From the NCBI GenBank assembly GCA_018660265.1, contig JABJKS010000059.1, positions 124,001-188,000 of the forward strand: 64,000 nucleotides of DNA. The letters run 5' to 3'. This stretch comes from Rhodospirillaceae bacterium (GTDB lineage: Bacteria > Pseudomonadota > Alphaproteobacteria > GCA-2731375). The translations under genes and the position numbers were made by a program. Each line of letters opens with the position of its first letter. Within the stretch, counting starts at the first letter, position 1. Shown here in pieces: positions 35,774 to 44,850 of the stretch. The notes below the pieces were generated by a model, which worked only from the letters and a program-made list of their open reading frames with translations, had not been told where the DNA came from and did no database searches.

Positions 35774-37452
35774 CGCGTGATAAATCAGTGGACCCGATTA
35801 CTCTGACCGTGATCTGGAATACCTTGATGTCCATTGCCGAGGAATTGGGCACCACTTTGCGCAACACCGCCTTTTCCGAAGGGGTGCGGGAGGGAGATGA
35901 TTTCGCCACCGCCTTGTTCGACCGCACGGGACGCCTGATTGCCCAGGGCAATTTCAGCCCCGGCCATCTCGGCTCCATGACCGCCTGTGCCCGGCACGCT
36001 ATCGAATACTTTCCGCCCGACACTTTGCGCCCCGGCGACAGCATTCTGTTGAATGACAGCTTCATGTGTTCCGGCCATTTCCCGGATACCTTTCAGGTCA
36101 TGCCGATTTTTGTCGACGACGGCCTGGTTGGATATGTCGCCTGTTCCGCCCATCAGGTGGATATGGGCGGGGCGGCACCGGGCTCGCAAAAAGTTCATGG
36201 GGTAACGGAAGCTTTCCAGGAAGGTTTGCGCATTCTGCCCGTGCGTTTCGTCCGTGAAGGCCAGATTGACGAAGACATCCTGCGTCTGGTTCTGGGCAAT
36301 GTACGCATGCCCGACAAAGTGCGCGGCGATTTGCTGGCGCAGCATACGGCGAATTTAAGTGCCGCCTCCCGCCTGCAACAACTGTTCCGCGAGCATGGCG
36401 ATACGACCCTGGCGCAGGCTTACGAGATTATACTGGATCGATCCGAGGCCGCCATGCGCGCCGCCCTGGCAGCGGTGCCTCGCGGTACTTACAGTTTCGA
36501 TGATTGTATGGATGATTACGGCCCGGGCACGGATCCCATCAAAATCTCCGTGGACATCACCTTTGACGGTGTCGGCGCGGTGGAGCTCGATTTTTCCCGC
36601 TCCTCCGACGCAGTACCTGCTGCCATCAATTCCTACATCAACTACACCCGCGCCTATGCCATCTTTGCCATCAAGGTTTTTTGCGATGCCCTGCAACCGC
36701 AGACAGAGGGCAACATGCGGCCCATTACCGTGACCGCACGGGAGGGGTCGTTTTTTAATCCGGCCTTCCCTGCACCTTCGGGCGGGCGGGCTATATTGCA
36801 GGTACGCATTTTCGATGCCATCAATGGTGCTATTGCCCAGGCCCTGCCACATAGGGCCATGGGGGCCTTTTCCCATTGGTCGAACCCCAATATTGGTGGC
36901 ATCCATGATGATACCGGCCGGCCCTTCGTAATGTATGACCTTTCCCTCGCGGGTTACGGCGGGCGTCAGGGCAGGGACGGTGTTGAGGCATTAAGCCCGG
37001 TGATGAATTGCTCGAACATTCCAGTGGAGGTGCACGAGACCCATAACCCGGTCCGGATACGCCGCCTGGAATTCATCCCCGATACCGGCGGGCCCGGGCA
37101 ATGGCGCGGCGGTTGCGGTCTACGCAAGGATATTGAACTGTTGAACTCCACCGCTGTTTTGTCGCACCTGGGCGACCGCCATCGTTTTCAGCCCTATGGC
37201 CTGTTTGGTGGCGGGCCTGGTGCCTTGGGCGAAACCTTTTTGAATCCGGACGGTAATGCGGAACCTTTGCATTCAAAGGGCATGTATGATTTGAAAAAAG
37301 GCGATGTGGTCAGTTTCCGCCTGTCGGGCGCGGGCGGCTACGGCCCGGTAGATGCGCGTGATCCTGAAGCCGTCAGGGAGGATATGGCTGACGGCTATAT
37401 CACGGAGGAAGGGGCAAGGCATGACTACGCTTGGCAGGCCGAACCTAAGTAG
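35770..37452 (+). CDS. Hydantoinase family protein, subunit B (second copy)
   Basis: A 560-residue HyuB subunit starting with ATGA overlap at 35770. It has the N-terminal DPITLTVIWNTLMSIAEE, the LNDSFMCSGHFPDTF motif near residue 100 in place of the NDPY...GGNH of the first copy, HQVDMGGAAPGS, and GPGQWRGGCG near the C-terminus. It pairs with the upstream HyuA to form the ATP-dependent enzyme. The difference at the NDPY/NDSF motif suggests the two HyuB proteins handle different substrates. It overlaps the downstream desaturase start by 32 bases. Confidence 0.92.
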   Translation: MTRDKSVDPITLTVIWNTLMSIAEELGTTLRNTAFSEGVREGDDFATALFDRTGRLIAQGNFSPGHLGSMTACARHAIEYFPPDTLRPGDSILLNDSFMCSGHFPDTFQVMPIFVDDGLVGYVACSAHQVDMGGAAPGSQKVHGVTEAFQEGLRILPVRFVREGQIDEDILRLVLGNVRMPDKVRGDLLAQHTANLSAASRLQQLFREHGDTTLAQAYEIILDRSEAAMRAALAAVPRGTYSFDDCMDDYGPGTDPIKISVDITFDGVGAVELDFSRSSDAVPAAINSYINYTRAYAIFAIKVFCDALQPQTEGNMRPITVTAREGSFFNPAFPAPSGGRAILQVRIFDAINGAIAQALPHRAMGAFSHWSNPNIGGIHDDTGRPFVMYDLSLAGYGGRQGRDGVEALSPVMNCSNIPVEVHETHNPVRIRRLEFIPDTGGPGQWRGGCGLRKDIELLNSTAVLSHLGDRHRFQPYGLFGGGPGALGETFLNPDGNAEPLHSKGMYDLKKGDVVSFRLSGAGGYGPVDARDPEAVREDMADGYITEEGARHDYAWQAEPK

Positions 37453-38296
37453 GGATCAATGGTCGGCGCTGCTTGTCACCTCCAACTGGCGGGGGGCGGT
37501 GCACTTGGCCGGTCACCTGGGACTGCTGGCGATCACATCCACATTGATTTTGGCAAAGGTTCCCTTGTGGCCGGTACTGTTGCTGCCCCAGGGCATTTTA
37601 CTGATCTTCCTGTTCGCGCCCCTGCATGAATCCGTCCACCGCACGGCGTTTCGCAGCAAATGGTGCAACGATGCGGTGGCATTCTTTTGCGGCTGGCTTT
37701 TGCTGTTGCCGCCGATCTGGTTCCGCTATTTTCACATCGCCCATCACCGCTTTACCAATCTGGCCGACAAAGACCCGGAACTGGCCATTGAAAAGCCCGA
37801 TAGCCGGATCGAATATATTGTCTATTTGTCCGGCATTCCTATTTGGGCCTCGCGATTTCAGGATCTGCTTGGTCATACCCATGGCCGGAATATCGGTGAA
37901 TTTGTCCCACGCAAGGCACAGAACCACGTTGCAATGGAAGCGCGATGGTTTCTGGCCCTTTACGTCATTGCCTTTGCCCTCGCCGGTGAACAGTTATTGC
38001 TGATTTGGGTCTACCCGGCCCTTATTGGGCAGCCGTTTCTGCGGGCATTTTTATTGGCGGAACATTGGCAATGCCCGCAGATCCCCGATATGCTGGCCAA
38101 CACCCGGACAACATTCACTACCGCCGCTATGCGCAAGCTCACTTGGAATATGTGCTACCACGCGGAGCATCACGCCCAAAAGGCAATACCGTTCCACAAA
38201 TTGCCGGAATTCCACCGCCATACGGCACCGCACTTGAAGGTAACCCAGGGTGGCTATTTCAACCTGCACAGAGCTATATGGCGGGGTTTTCCGTAA
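37421..38296 (+). CDS. Membrane fatty acid desaturase family protein
   Basis: A 291-residue membrane di-iron enzyme. The three histidine boxes are HESVH (about residue 69), HIAHH (about 108) and HAEHH near the C-terminus. Hydrophobic segments lie around residues 25-65 and 80-100 and near 185-210. The ATG at 37421 has GGAGGAAGGGG upstream and lies inside the end of hyuB, which suggests co-translation. An in-frame start further upstream would only extend into hyuB. It could desaturate or hydroxylate a lipid-like substrate. Its place in a hydantoinase operon is unusual. Confidence 0.85.
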   Translation: MTTLGRPNLSRDQWSALLVTSNWRGAVHLAGHLGLLAITSTLILAKVPLWPVLLLPQGILLIFLFAPLHESVHRTAFRSKWCNDAVAFFCGWLLLLPPIWFRYFHIAHHRFTNLADKDPELAIEKPDSRIEYIVYLSGIPIWASRFQDLLGHTHGRNIGEFVPRKAQNHVAMEARWFLALYVIAFALAGEQLLLIWVYPALIGQPFLRAFLLAEHWQCPQIPDMLANTRTTFTTAAMRKLTWNMCYHAEHHAQKAIPFHKLPEFHRHTAPHLKVTQGGYFNLHRAIWRGFP

Positions 38297-38821
38297 TTAG
38301 TGCTTTTTCATCTTGCCATGGGTGTTGTGGTCGCCGTGGCCACCGTGACCGGATTTAGTTTCGGCATTCATAGCACCGACGCCCATAATCCGGACATCGA
38401 CAGTGACGTCGCCCGCCTTGGCGAAATGCAGGGTTAAGGGAAAGCTGCCGCCTTTCTTCAGGGCATGTTTCAACTTCATCAACATGACGTGGTAACCGCC
38501 TGGCTTCAACATGACCATTTCGCCCGCAGGAACGTCCAGGCCGTGAACTTCGCGCATTTTCATGACGCCGTTCTCGTTGCTGTGGCCATGTATGGCTGCC
38601 TTTTTTGATACGGGGGTTTCAGCCCCCGTCAATTGATCGTCTGTGGCACCGCCTTTGATCATAAGGTAGGCCCCGCCATTACGCGGCTGGCCCGGTGTGG
38701 CGCGGGCCCAGGGGTTGGTGATGGTGATGTCGCCGGCCTTGTATTCCATGGCGGCCGACGGCGTGATGGCAAGTGTGATGAGTGATAGCGCCAGAGCGCC
38801 CGCTGTCAGTAGGGTCTTCAT
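38297..38821 (-). CDS. Periplasmic copper chaperone PCu(A)C
   Basis: A 174-residue PCu(A)C protein. Residues 1-24 form a signal peptide ending in SAAMEY. The copper-binding set is visible as AAIHGHSNENGVMKMRE and KPGGYHVMLMKL (family pattern of His and Met ligands). The C-terminus has an extra His/Gly-rich tail, SGHGGHGDHNTHGKMKKH, which could add a second metal site. It delivers Cu(I) to cytochrome oxidase. The DUF2946-like gene lies 45 bases upstream on the same strand. Its end directly abuts the desaturase end without a gap. Confidence 0.92.
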   Translation of the reverse strand: MKTLLTAGALALSLITLAITPSAAMEYKAGDITITNPWARATPGQPRNGGAYLMIKGGATDDQLTGAETPVSKKAAIHGHSNENGVMKMREVHGLDVPAGEMVMLKPGGYHVMLMKLKHALKKGGSFPLTLHFAKAGDVTVDVRIMGVGAMNAETKSGHGGHGDHNTHGKMKKH

Positions 38822-38866
38822 GTTCAGATACCTCGAATAAGTCCAAAAAAAACAAATTGTGTTGGA

Positions 38867-39268
38867 TTATGCGAAGTGAGGTGGCCCCCGGGCCGGATGA
38901 TTGCGCTGAGGTGCGGTCTTGGGTGTTTCGAATTGTTGGAGGCGGTGGTGCGCCGGATTTCTGCTCGCCTCAATAGGGGTGGATGCGGCAAGGGGGACGG
39001 TACAATGGCTGCAACCCGCACAGGCCGTACAATCGTGGCCGCCAAACGCCCGATCCTGTTGTTCCTGGGAGGGGACGGGCCTGCCGTCTTCGCTCAGGCG
39101 AATGGATTTGTAGCCATTTGGCGTGCAAATGATGATGCTTTCGCTGCCATCCACGGCGACGGCCATGGCCATCGCGGGCAGCAAGGCGTTAAGGCACAAA
39201 GACAGGGCCGCGATCCACACAATGGTGCGGCGGATTGATCCGTAGAATTTGAGCTGTCTTTTTAGCAT
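38867..39268 (-). CDS. DUF2946-like membrane-anchored protein
   Basis: A 133-residue protein with an N-terminal hydrophobic segment (about residues 14-35) and the motif IIICTPNGYKSI. A HDCTACAGCSHC cysteine cluster follows near residue 80. The pattern fits DUF2946 proteins, small proteins often found next to copper or cobalamin/TonB genes. The Cys/His cluster could bind copper. Its position upstream of the PCu(A)C chaperone supports a copper role. No clear Shine-Dalgarno sequence is seen before the ATG at 39268. Confidence 0.7.
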   Translation of the reverse strand: MLKRQLKFYGSIRRTIVWIAALSLCLNALLPAMAMAVAVDGSESIIICTPNGYKSIRLSEDGRPVPSQEQQDRAFGGHDCTACAGCSHCTVPLAASTPIEASRNPAHHRLQQFETPKTAPQRNHPARGPPHFA

Positions 39269-39398
39269 CTTGCTGAGGATTTACGGTGCCACCGCAACAA
39301 TTGCAATGATCTAGAACAATTGGCTCGACGCCCTTGCAATTTTCTCCCCGAAGCCGGAGTCTTGGGTAAAGCAATATGACACTCTGGGGGTGCCTATC

Positions 39399-40391
39399 AT
39401 GGCCAAAGAACTTCTATTCGGAATTCAAACCAACGGCATTCGTCATGGTGAGGCGGATGGTATGCCTGATATCGATACTCGGTTTGCCATGGTGCGTGAC
39501 GCGGGCGTTTTCGATTATGTCGATAAAACGCCGGATCCTCACGAAATAGAAGATTTTCGCGCTGCCGCCGCCAAATATGGCCTGCCTGTGCGGGGCAGCG
39601 GCTGGTTCTATAAAATCGGCCAGGACGAGGATCTGTTGGCGAAAAACCTGGCCGTCGCGGGTGATCTCGGCTCGACCGTGCACAATGTCCAGGTTCTGGC
39701 CCGGAACACGTCCGGGGATTTGGTCAGCGATAAGGAGATCGCTGATTTTTACGAGCGTGCGGTGGCGCTGGGTGACAAACAAGGCGTGATGCCCTGCCTG
39801 GAAGTGCACGTAAACATGTGGTCCGAGGATTTTCGCCGCGTCACTCCTGTTGGCAAAAAGATCGAAGCGCGCGGGCTGCCTTTCCGCATGACCTTGGATC
39901 ATAGCCACGTAATCTTCAAAATGGACAATCCGAAAGAACAGGACGTGCTGGATATTCGCGGCGATGTGGAAGCGGGAAAATTGGTGTTGGATCCCTTCAA
40001 GGACGGCGATGTCTGCAGCGAATGGGTCGCCAACAACTGGGTCGGCCATTGCCATGCCCGCGCCGCCATCCCGAATAATCCCCTGAACCTGGATGCCAAA
40101 GACGATGCGGGTAATCACGGCAGGGGCATCCAATATCCCTTCGTTGAACCCGCCCCAGGTGCCTATCACAGCCCCTGGCGGAGGGAGGCACTAGAGCCGT
40201 GGAAGGAAGTCGTACGCGGCTTGTTGGCCCACCATGCCCAGCACGACGACAGCCCCCTGGGCCAGATTTCAACCGAATTCATCCCTAACCTGGATTATGG
40301 CGAAGGCTGCCGCTATTCCCTGTTCGAACAGGCCATCGCCTGCGTCGAATGGATGCGCGGTGAATGGGCCGTGGCGCAAAAGGCGGCGTAG
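39399..40391 (+). CDS. TIM-barrel sugar-phosphate isomerase/epimerase-like protein
   Basis: A 330-residue protein of the xylose-isomerase-like TIM-barrel type. ATG 39399 (MAKELLFGIQTNGIRHGEAD) has GGGGG about nine bases upstream; a GTG at 39390 is possible. Candidate metal ligands are in PCLEVHVNMW, LDHSHVIF and GHCHARAAI, which resemble the Glu, Asp/His and His ligands of the family. The function is not assignable. It is transcribed divergently from the copper genes, and the next gene downstream runs the other way. Confidence 0.65.
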   Translation: MAKELLFGIQTNGIRHGEADGMPDIDTRFAMVRDAGVFDYVDKTPDPHEIEDFRAAAAKYGLPVRGSGWFYKIGQDEDLLAKNLAVAGDLGSTVHNVQVLARNTSGDLVSDKEIADFYERAVALGDKQGVMPCLEVHVNMWSEDFRRVTPVGKKIEARGLPFRMTLDHSHVIFKMDNPKEQDVLDIRGDVEAGKLVLDPFKDGDVCSEWVANNWVGHCHARAAIPNNPLNLDAKDDAGNHGRGIQYPFVEPAPGAYHSPWRREALEPWKEVVRGLLAHHAQHDDSPLGQISTEFIPNLDYGEGCRYSLFEQAIACVEWMRGEWAVAQKAA

Positions 40392-40409
40392 TTTAACCTA
40401 TAAAATGGT

Positions 40410-41246
40410 TTAGCTGCCGGTCTTCACGGCCTTCCAATAGTCGGAGTTCAGAACTTTCATCAGGCGATCATGCTGACCCTGCATGCAATAGCGCATATCG
40501 CCCTGTACAGACTGGTTCGCGTAGAAACGGCATAAATCAAAGGCGTTTTGGGCCAGATGAGCGGCATCGGGAGAAAGGCCGTCATCGCGGGCCTGGGCCA
40601 TGAGGCCACGCCAATGTTCCGCTGTCGCGTGGGCGTTATCTTCCACCTTGGGCAGATAATTGACCAGTCGATTGGTCACATGGGCCGCGGCCATGCCGGT
40701 GGAGTTTCGATCAACGACATAGTTGCCGACGGGGCGCAGCTCCGTCTCCACCAAGGCCAATTCATCCGCCGTGATGGGATTGTCGTCACCCTGTTCTGCC
40801 TCTGGTGTCAGGGTGATATTGTTCGCGAGGGCAAGGGAGACGGATTTCAGGCCCAGGCGTTGCACCAGGCCGGGGGCCAGGCTGATGCTGACCGCAGAAT
40901 GGCTGCGTAGGGACTGAAAGCGCAGGTCCTTGTGCGGCGACAGGGCTATGGCTTTGCCGTTCCTGTCAATGGCAGTTAGTGCAATGCGGCTTTTTTCCGT
41001 CAGGAAATAGTTGGTACCCCGCACGGGTGCGTGTCGTTCCGGCTGCAGGCAATAGGTGGTGAATTCGGCGCTGCATTTATCCCCCGCACAAGCCAACTGT
41101 ATCGGCGATGATGTCGCGACCAGGGCCAGGGCCTGGGGTGCCGCGTCTGCTACCCTTGGCACAAAGGAAATCGCCAAAAGCGCCAAACCTGCTGCCAAAC
41201 CTATCATAGTGGAACGCGCAATTTTACGTGTGCAATCAGGTGACAT
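40410..41246 (-). CDS. Exported protein of unknown function
   Basis: A 278-residue protein that I do not recognise. The start at ATG 41246 is supported by GGGGAGA seven bases upstream. Residues 10-36 form a signal peptide (MIGLAAGLALLAISFVPRVADA). The mature part contains CAGDKCSAEFTTYCLQ, which may form disulfides, then a beta-rich region (LRFQSLRSHSAVSISL). The C-terminal half is helical with AFDLCRFYANQS and MRYCMQG. It is probably periplasmic. It is convergent with the TIM-barrel gene. Confidence 0.7.
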   Translation of the reverse strand: MSPDCTRKIARSTMIGLAAGLALLAISFVPRVADAAPQALALVATSSPIQLACAGDKCSAEFTTYCLQPERHAPVRGTNYFLTEKSRIALTAIDRNGKAIALSPHKDLRFQSLRSHSAVSISLAPGLVQRLGLKSVSLALANNITLTPEAEQGDDNPITADELALVETELRPVGNYVVDRNSTGMAAAHVTNRLVNYLPKVEDNAHATAEHWRGLMAQARDDGLSPDAAHLAQNAFDLCRFYANQSVQGDMRYCMQGQHDRLMKVLNSDYWKAVKTGS

Positions 41247-41417
41247 GATGATCTCCCCAAAGTTGAGCCAGAGCTGGACCGGAGCCAATTTGGCACCACC
41301 CGAAAACCGCCCCGAACGACCATGCAGGTACGGCCATCGAGTGGTTCGGTTATATTATGACAAATAATTGCGAAAAGCCAGACTTCATCTGCGTCCGGGT
41401 TGTCCGGTCGGTACCGT

Positions 41418-42230
41418 CTATGTTTGTTGCTGCCGGGCTGACCAGAGCCTGCCCGCGACCATAATTATGGTCAAATAAGTAAAGGACGCTGCCAAGGCAG
41501 CGGCGGTACCTAAATAGACCCCCACCAAGGGAAAGCTGTAGCGGACAGTCAGGATGTAAAAGATGATTGAACCCATCCCGAGAGGGAAATTGCGGATGAT
41601 CGCATGCGTGCTGGGCGCGCCATAGGTCGTGTGGATGATCAACAAGGTGGGCAACAGCGCGGTGGGGAAACCCACCAACAAGCCGGTCCAGCGGCTGCCC
41701 AGACTCTCCGCCAGGGCGATGACGATGGTGATCATGGTAGCCGCCATGCCGCCACGCAGAAACAGCAGGCGGGCGGTAAAGCGAACGGGCCGGCTTACCT
41801 TGATGAATTCGATATGCCGCAGGATCCATAGGGCCAGGCAAATGACGATCATGGTCAGGGCGGTGGCCGTGAACACGGTAAAAGGAATGGCCATCTGGGC
41901 CAGGGCAACGGCCAGAAACGCCAATGTGGCGGCTGTGGTACCGGCTATGACGGAATAGGTGGTAAACCTTGCTGAGGCCCAATAATAAGCCAGCACAAAT
42001 ACGACAGTGCCGCTAAAGGCCGCGATGGCATGGGGTATGCTCGCCACAATGAAGGGTATGCCCATATCGCGCCCGACAAAGAAGAAGAACAATACCGCGC
42101 TAAGGGGCGCGCCAGCCAGAATGCCGGCGACGCGGGTGCTGACCCGTTCCGCGATGGCCGATATCCCCAAGACAATTATGGCGGACCATAGGGCTTTGAT
42201 GAGCAGGGATGTTTCGTGGGGATTGTCCAT
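41418..42230 (-). CDS. Multi-pass membrane protein of unknown function
   Basis: A 270-residue integral membrane protein with about eight hydrophobic segments from residue 8 to 260. A conserved-looking GILAGAPLSAVLFFFFVGRD stretch lies near residue 36, and a related RWTGLLVGFPTALLPTLL lies near residue 180. The two GFP/GAP-type loops suggest an internal repeat of about 140 residues. No transporter signature is firm. A GGAG lies only two bases before the ATG at 42230. It is divergent from the helicase gene with an 82-bp gap. Confidence 0.7.
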   Translation of the reverse strand: MDNPHETSLLIKALWSAIIVLGISAIAERVSTRVAGILAGAPLSAVLFFFFVGRDMGIPFIVASIPHAIAAFSGTVVFVLAYYWASARFTTYSVIAGTTAATLAFLAVALAQMAIPFTVFTATALTMIVICLALWILRHIEFIKVSRPVRFTARLLFLRGGMAATMITIVIALAESLGSRWTGLLVGFPTALLPTLLIIHTTYGAPSTHAIIRNFPLGMGSIIFYILTVRYSFPLVGVYLGTAAALAASFTYLTIIMVAGRLWSARQQQT

Positions 42231-42312
42231 TGCTCCAGGTTTACCACATCGTATGTCTGGTGAAACGCCGGGCTTGCATTTTTCGTCTCAAAACCTGACT
42301 CTAGCTAGCAGT

Positions 42313-44829
42313 ATGAGCACACATCGGGGACATCATGATAGCGGTCGTATAACGGCTGTTCTGGGACCGACGAATACCGGCAAGACCCACTTGGCCGTGG
42401 AACGCATGCTGGGGCATCGCACTGGTATCATTGGCTTGCCCCTGCGTCTGCTGGCGCGGGAAATTTATGATCGCGTGGTCGCCCAAAAAGGCGTTGGCGC
42501 TGTTGCCCTGGTCACGGGCGAAGAAAAAATCATTCCCAACCGGCCCAACTATTTCGTCTGCACGGTCGAGGCGATGCCCCTGACCTGGCGGGCGGATTTT
42601 CTGGCCGTGGATGAAATTCAGCTTTGTGCGGACCCCGAACGGGGCCACGTCTTCACGGACCGGTTGCTGCGTGCCCGTGGTGACCATGAGACTATGTTCC
42701 TCGGTGCTACCACCATGAAGCCGATCATTCGGCGGTTGTTGCCTGAGGCAGAATTTATTGAACGCCCGCGCTTTTCCAAGCTTTCATACGCGGGGGAAAA
42801 GAAGCTTTCCCGCCTGCCCAGGCGCAGCGCCATTGTCGCCTTTTCCTCCGCCGATGTTTATGCCTTGGCAGAATTGATGCGCCGGCAACGGGGTGGCGCG
42901 GCAGTGATCATGGGCGCGTTAAGCCCGCGTACCCGCAATGCCCAGATCGCCCTCTATCAATCGGGCGAGGTTGATTATCTAATCGCCACGGATGCCATCG
43001 GCATGGGCCTGAACATGGACGTGGACCACGTGGCCTTCGCAGCCCAGCGTAAATTTGACGGCATGGGCCATCGCCCATTGTGGCCTAACGAAGTTGGACA
43101 GATCGCGGGCCGGGCGGGCCGGCATATGAACGACGGCACATTTGGTGCCACCTCCGCCGCCGGGCCGTTCAGCGCGGAAATGGTTGAGTTGGTGGAAAAC
43201 CACCGCTTTCCAGCCATCAAGGGCCTGCAATGGCGAAATGCCGGGTTGGAGTTTCAGAACCCCGCCGCCCTGATGGCCAGTTTGCGCCAGGCCCCGCCAC
43301 GGGATGATCTGCGCCTGGCCATTGAAGCCGATGACAGCGTGGCCCTGTCCGCCCTGTTGGTGGATAGCGCGATTCGCGACAAGGTGCGCAGTCCGGCCAT
43401 GGTGCGCCAGCTTTGGGATGTCTGCCGCATTCCCGATTTTGCCAAGACCCTGCCTGAGGCCCATCATCGTATGTTGAACCGGATATTCCGCTTTCTGGCC
43501 ACGGAGAATGGAAAGATCCCGGAAGACTGGATCGATCGACACATGCGCCGCCTGGACCGCACAGACGGGGATATCGATACTTTGGCGGGCCGTATCGCCC
43601 ATGTGCGAACCTGGACCTATGTCTCCCATCAAGGAGAATGGCTGGATGACGCCCGCCATTGGCAGGAACGCACCCGTGGGGTGGAGGATGCGCTTTCCGA
43701 CGCCCTGCATGCGGCCCTGACCCAACGCTTTGTCGATCGTCGGACAACGGCCCTGTATCGGGGCCTGAACGCCCGCCGGGACCTCCTCGCCGCTGTCACG
43801 GCTGATGGTGAGGTTTTGGTGGAAGGGCAGTATGTCGGCCGCCTGCAGGGCCTGACGTATGAACCCGATGCCGCCGCCGATGTAGCTGAAGGCCGCGCGC
43901 TGCGAACAGCCGCCAACCGGGTTCTGGCGCGGGAGATCAGCCGCCGGGCCGTCAAATTGGCGGCGGCGGAAGGGGATGCGGTCAGCTGGCGGGATGATGA
44001 TCTTCTGTGGTGGGAAGGTGCCCCTGTGGCGCGCCTGGGCCAGGGCACCACGAGTTTGGAGCCCCGGGTTGAAATCCTGCCCATTGATCACCTCGACGGT
44101 GCCTTGCGCGAAAGGTGCCGCCACCAATTGCAGACCTGGCTGCGGGCTCATATCAAAACCGGTTTGTCGCCGCTGTTGAAATTGTCAGCGGCAAAATTTG
44201 AAGGTGCCGCGCGGGGGCTGGTTTTTCAGCTGGTGGAGGCCCTGGGCATTCTGCCACGGGATCAGGTCGCGGATATGCTGGCGGATCTGACACCGAAAGA
44301 CCGCGCGCAACTGCATCGCCTGGGCGTTCGCCTGGGCTATCGCGATGTATTTATGCCCACCCTGCTGCGTCCGGCCCGGATGCTGGTTCGCAACCACCTT
44401 TGGCATCTGGCGCATCCAAAGCAGGGACAGCCCGCACCCCTTATGCCGGAAGCCGGGCGGGTCACGGTGACCCTGTCCCCCAGTTCGCCGGATGCACAGC
44501 GTGAAAGTTATCTTGCCACCGTCGGGTTTCGTCCGGTCGGTGATTTTGCCGTCCGGGTCGACATATTTGATCGCTTGGCCGGGTTGGCCCATACGGCTGC
44601 CAAGGGGGGTGCCTTCCCGATCAGCCACGAGATGCTATCCCTGCTGGGCCGTGGCCGGGAGGCAATGGATCAGCTGCTGTTGGAGTTGGGCTATAAGGGC
44701 GAGGGCGCGATTGAGGCCCGGCACTATCGCTATATTCGGCGGAAGGCAAAAAAACCGAAAAATGCGAAGCGTTCCAGCACCGAGACTGTATCGGCGTTTG
44801 CCGATCTGCGCCATCTGTTGCGCCGATAA
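42313..44829 (+). CDS. Suv3-like superfamily 2 RNA helicase
   Basis: An 838-residue helicase close to mitochondrial Suv3. Walker A is GPTNTGKTH near residue 16, the DEAD-box equivalent is DEIQ, and motif III-like GATTMKPIIRR follows. Motifs V and VI are in IATDAIGMGLNMDVDHVAF and QIAGRAGRH. The C-terminal third is basic (RRKAKKPKNAKR). It unwinds RNA or RNA-DNA hybrids, probably in RNA turnover. The reading frame is open upstream of 42313, but that region is the opposite strand of the membrane gene. Downstream, the S4 gene follows in the same direction, an order common in Alphaproteobacteria. Confidence 0.92.
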   Translation: MSTHRGHHDSGRITAVLGPTNTGKTHLAVERMLGHRTGIIGLPLRLLAREIYDRVVAQKGVGAVALVTGEEKIIPNRPNYFVCTVEAMPLTWRADFLAVDEIQLCADPERGHVFTDRLLRARGDHETMFLGATTMKPIIRRLLPEAEFIERPRFSKLSYAGEKKLSRLPRRSAIVAFSSADVYALAELMRRQRGGAAVIMGALSPRTRNAQIALYQSGEVDYLIATDAIGMGLNMDVDHVAFAAQRKFDGMGHRPLWPNEVGQIAGRAGRHMNDGTFGATSAAGPFSAEMVELVENHRFPAIKGLQWRNAGLEFQNPAALMASLRQAPPRDDLRLAIEADDSVALSALLVDSAIRDKVRSPAMVRQLWDVCRIPDFAKTLPEAHHRMLNRIFRFLATENGKIPEDWIDRHMRRLDRTDGDIDTLAGRIAHVRTWTYVSHQGEWLDDARHWQERTRGVEDALSDALHAALTQRFVDRRTTALYRGLNARRDLLAAVTADGEVLVEGQYVGRLQGLTYEPDAAADVAEGRALRTAANRVLAREISRRAVKLAAAEGDAVSWRDDDLLWWEGAPVARLGQGTTSLEPRVEILPIDHLDGALRERCRHQLQTWLRAHIKTGLSPLLKLSAAKFEGAARGLVFQLVEALGILPRDQVADMLADLTPKDRAQLHRLGVRLGYRDVFMPTLLRPARMLVRNHLWHLAHPKQGQPAPLMPEAGRVTVTLSPSSPDAQRESYLATVGFRPVGDFAVRVDIFDRLAGLAHTAAKGGAFPISHEMLSLLGRGREAMDQLLLELGYKGEGAIEARHYRYIRRKAKKPKNAKRSSTETVSAFADLRHLLRR

Positions 44830-44850
44830 AATGGTGGCGGTGATGCAGGT

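Noticed and set aside
42007-42312. N-terminal extension of the helicase frame
   Set aside because: The extension is antisense to the membrane protein gene. The helicase sequence begins with MSTHRGHHDSGRITAVLGP at 42313, which fits the family.
42979-44151. 390-codon minus-strand frame opposite the helicase
   Set aside because: It is antisense to conserved helicase motifs and shows no family features or ribosome binding site.
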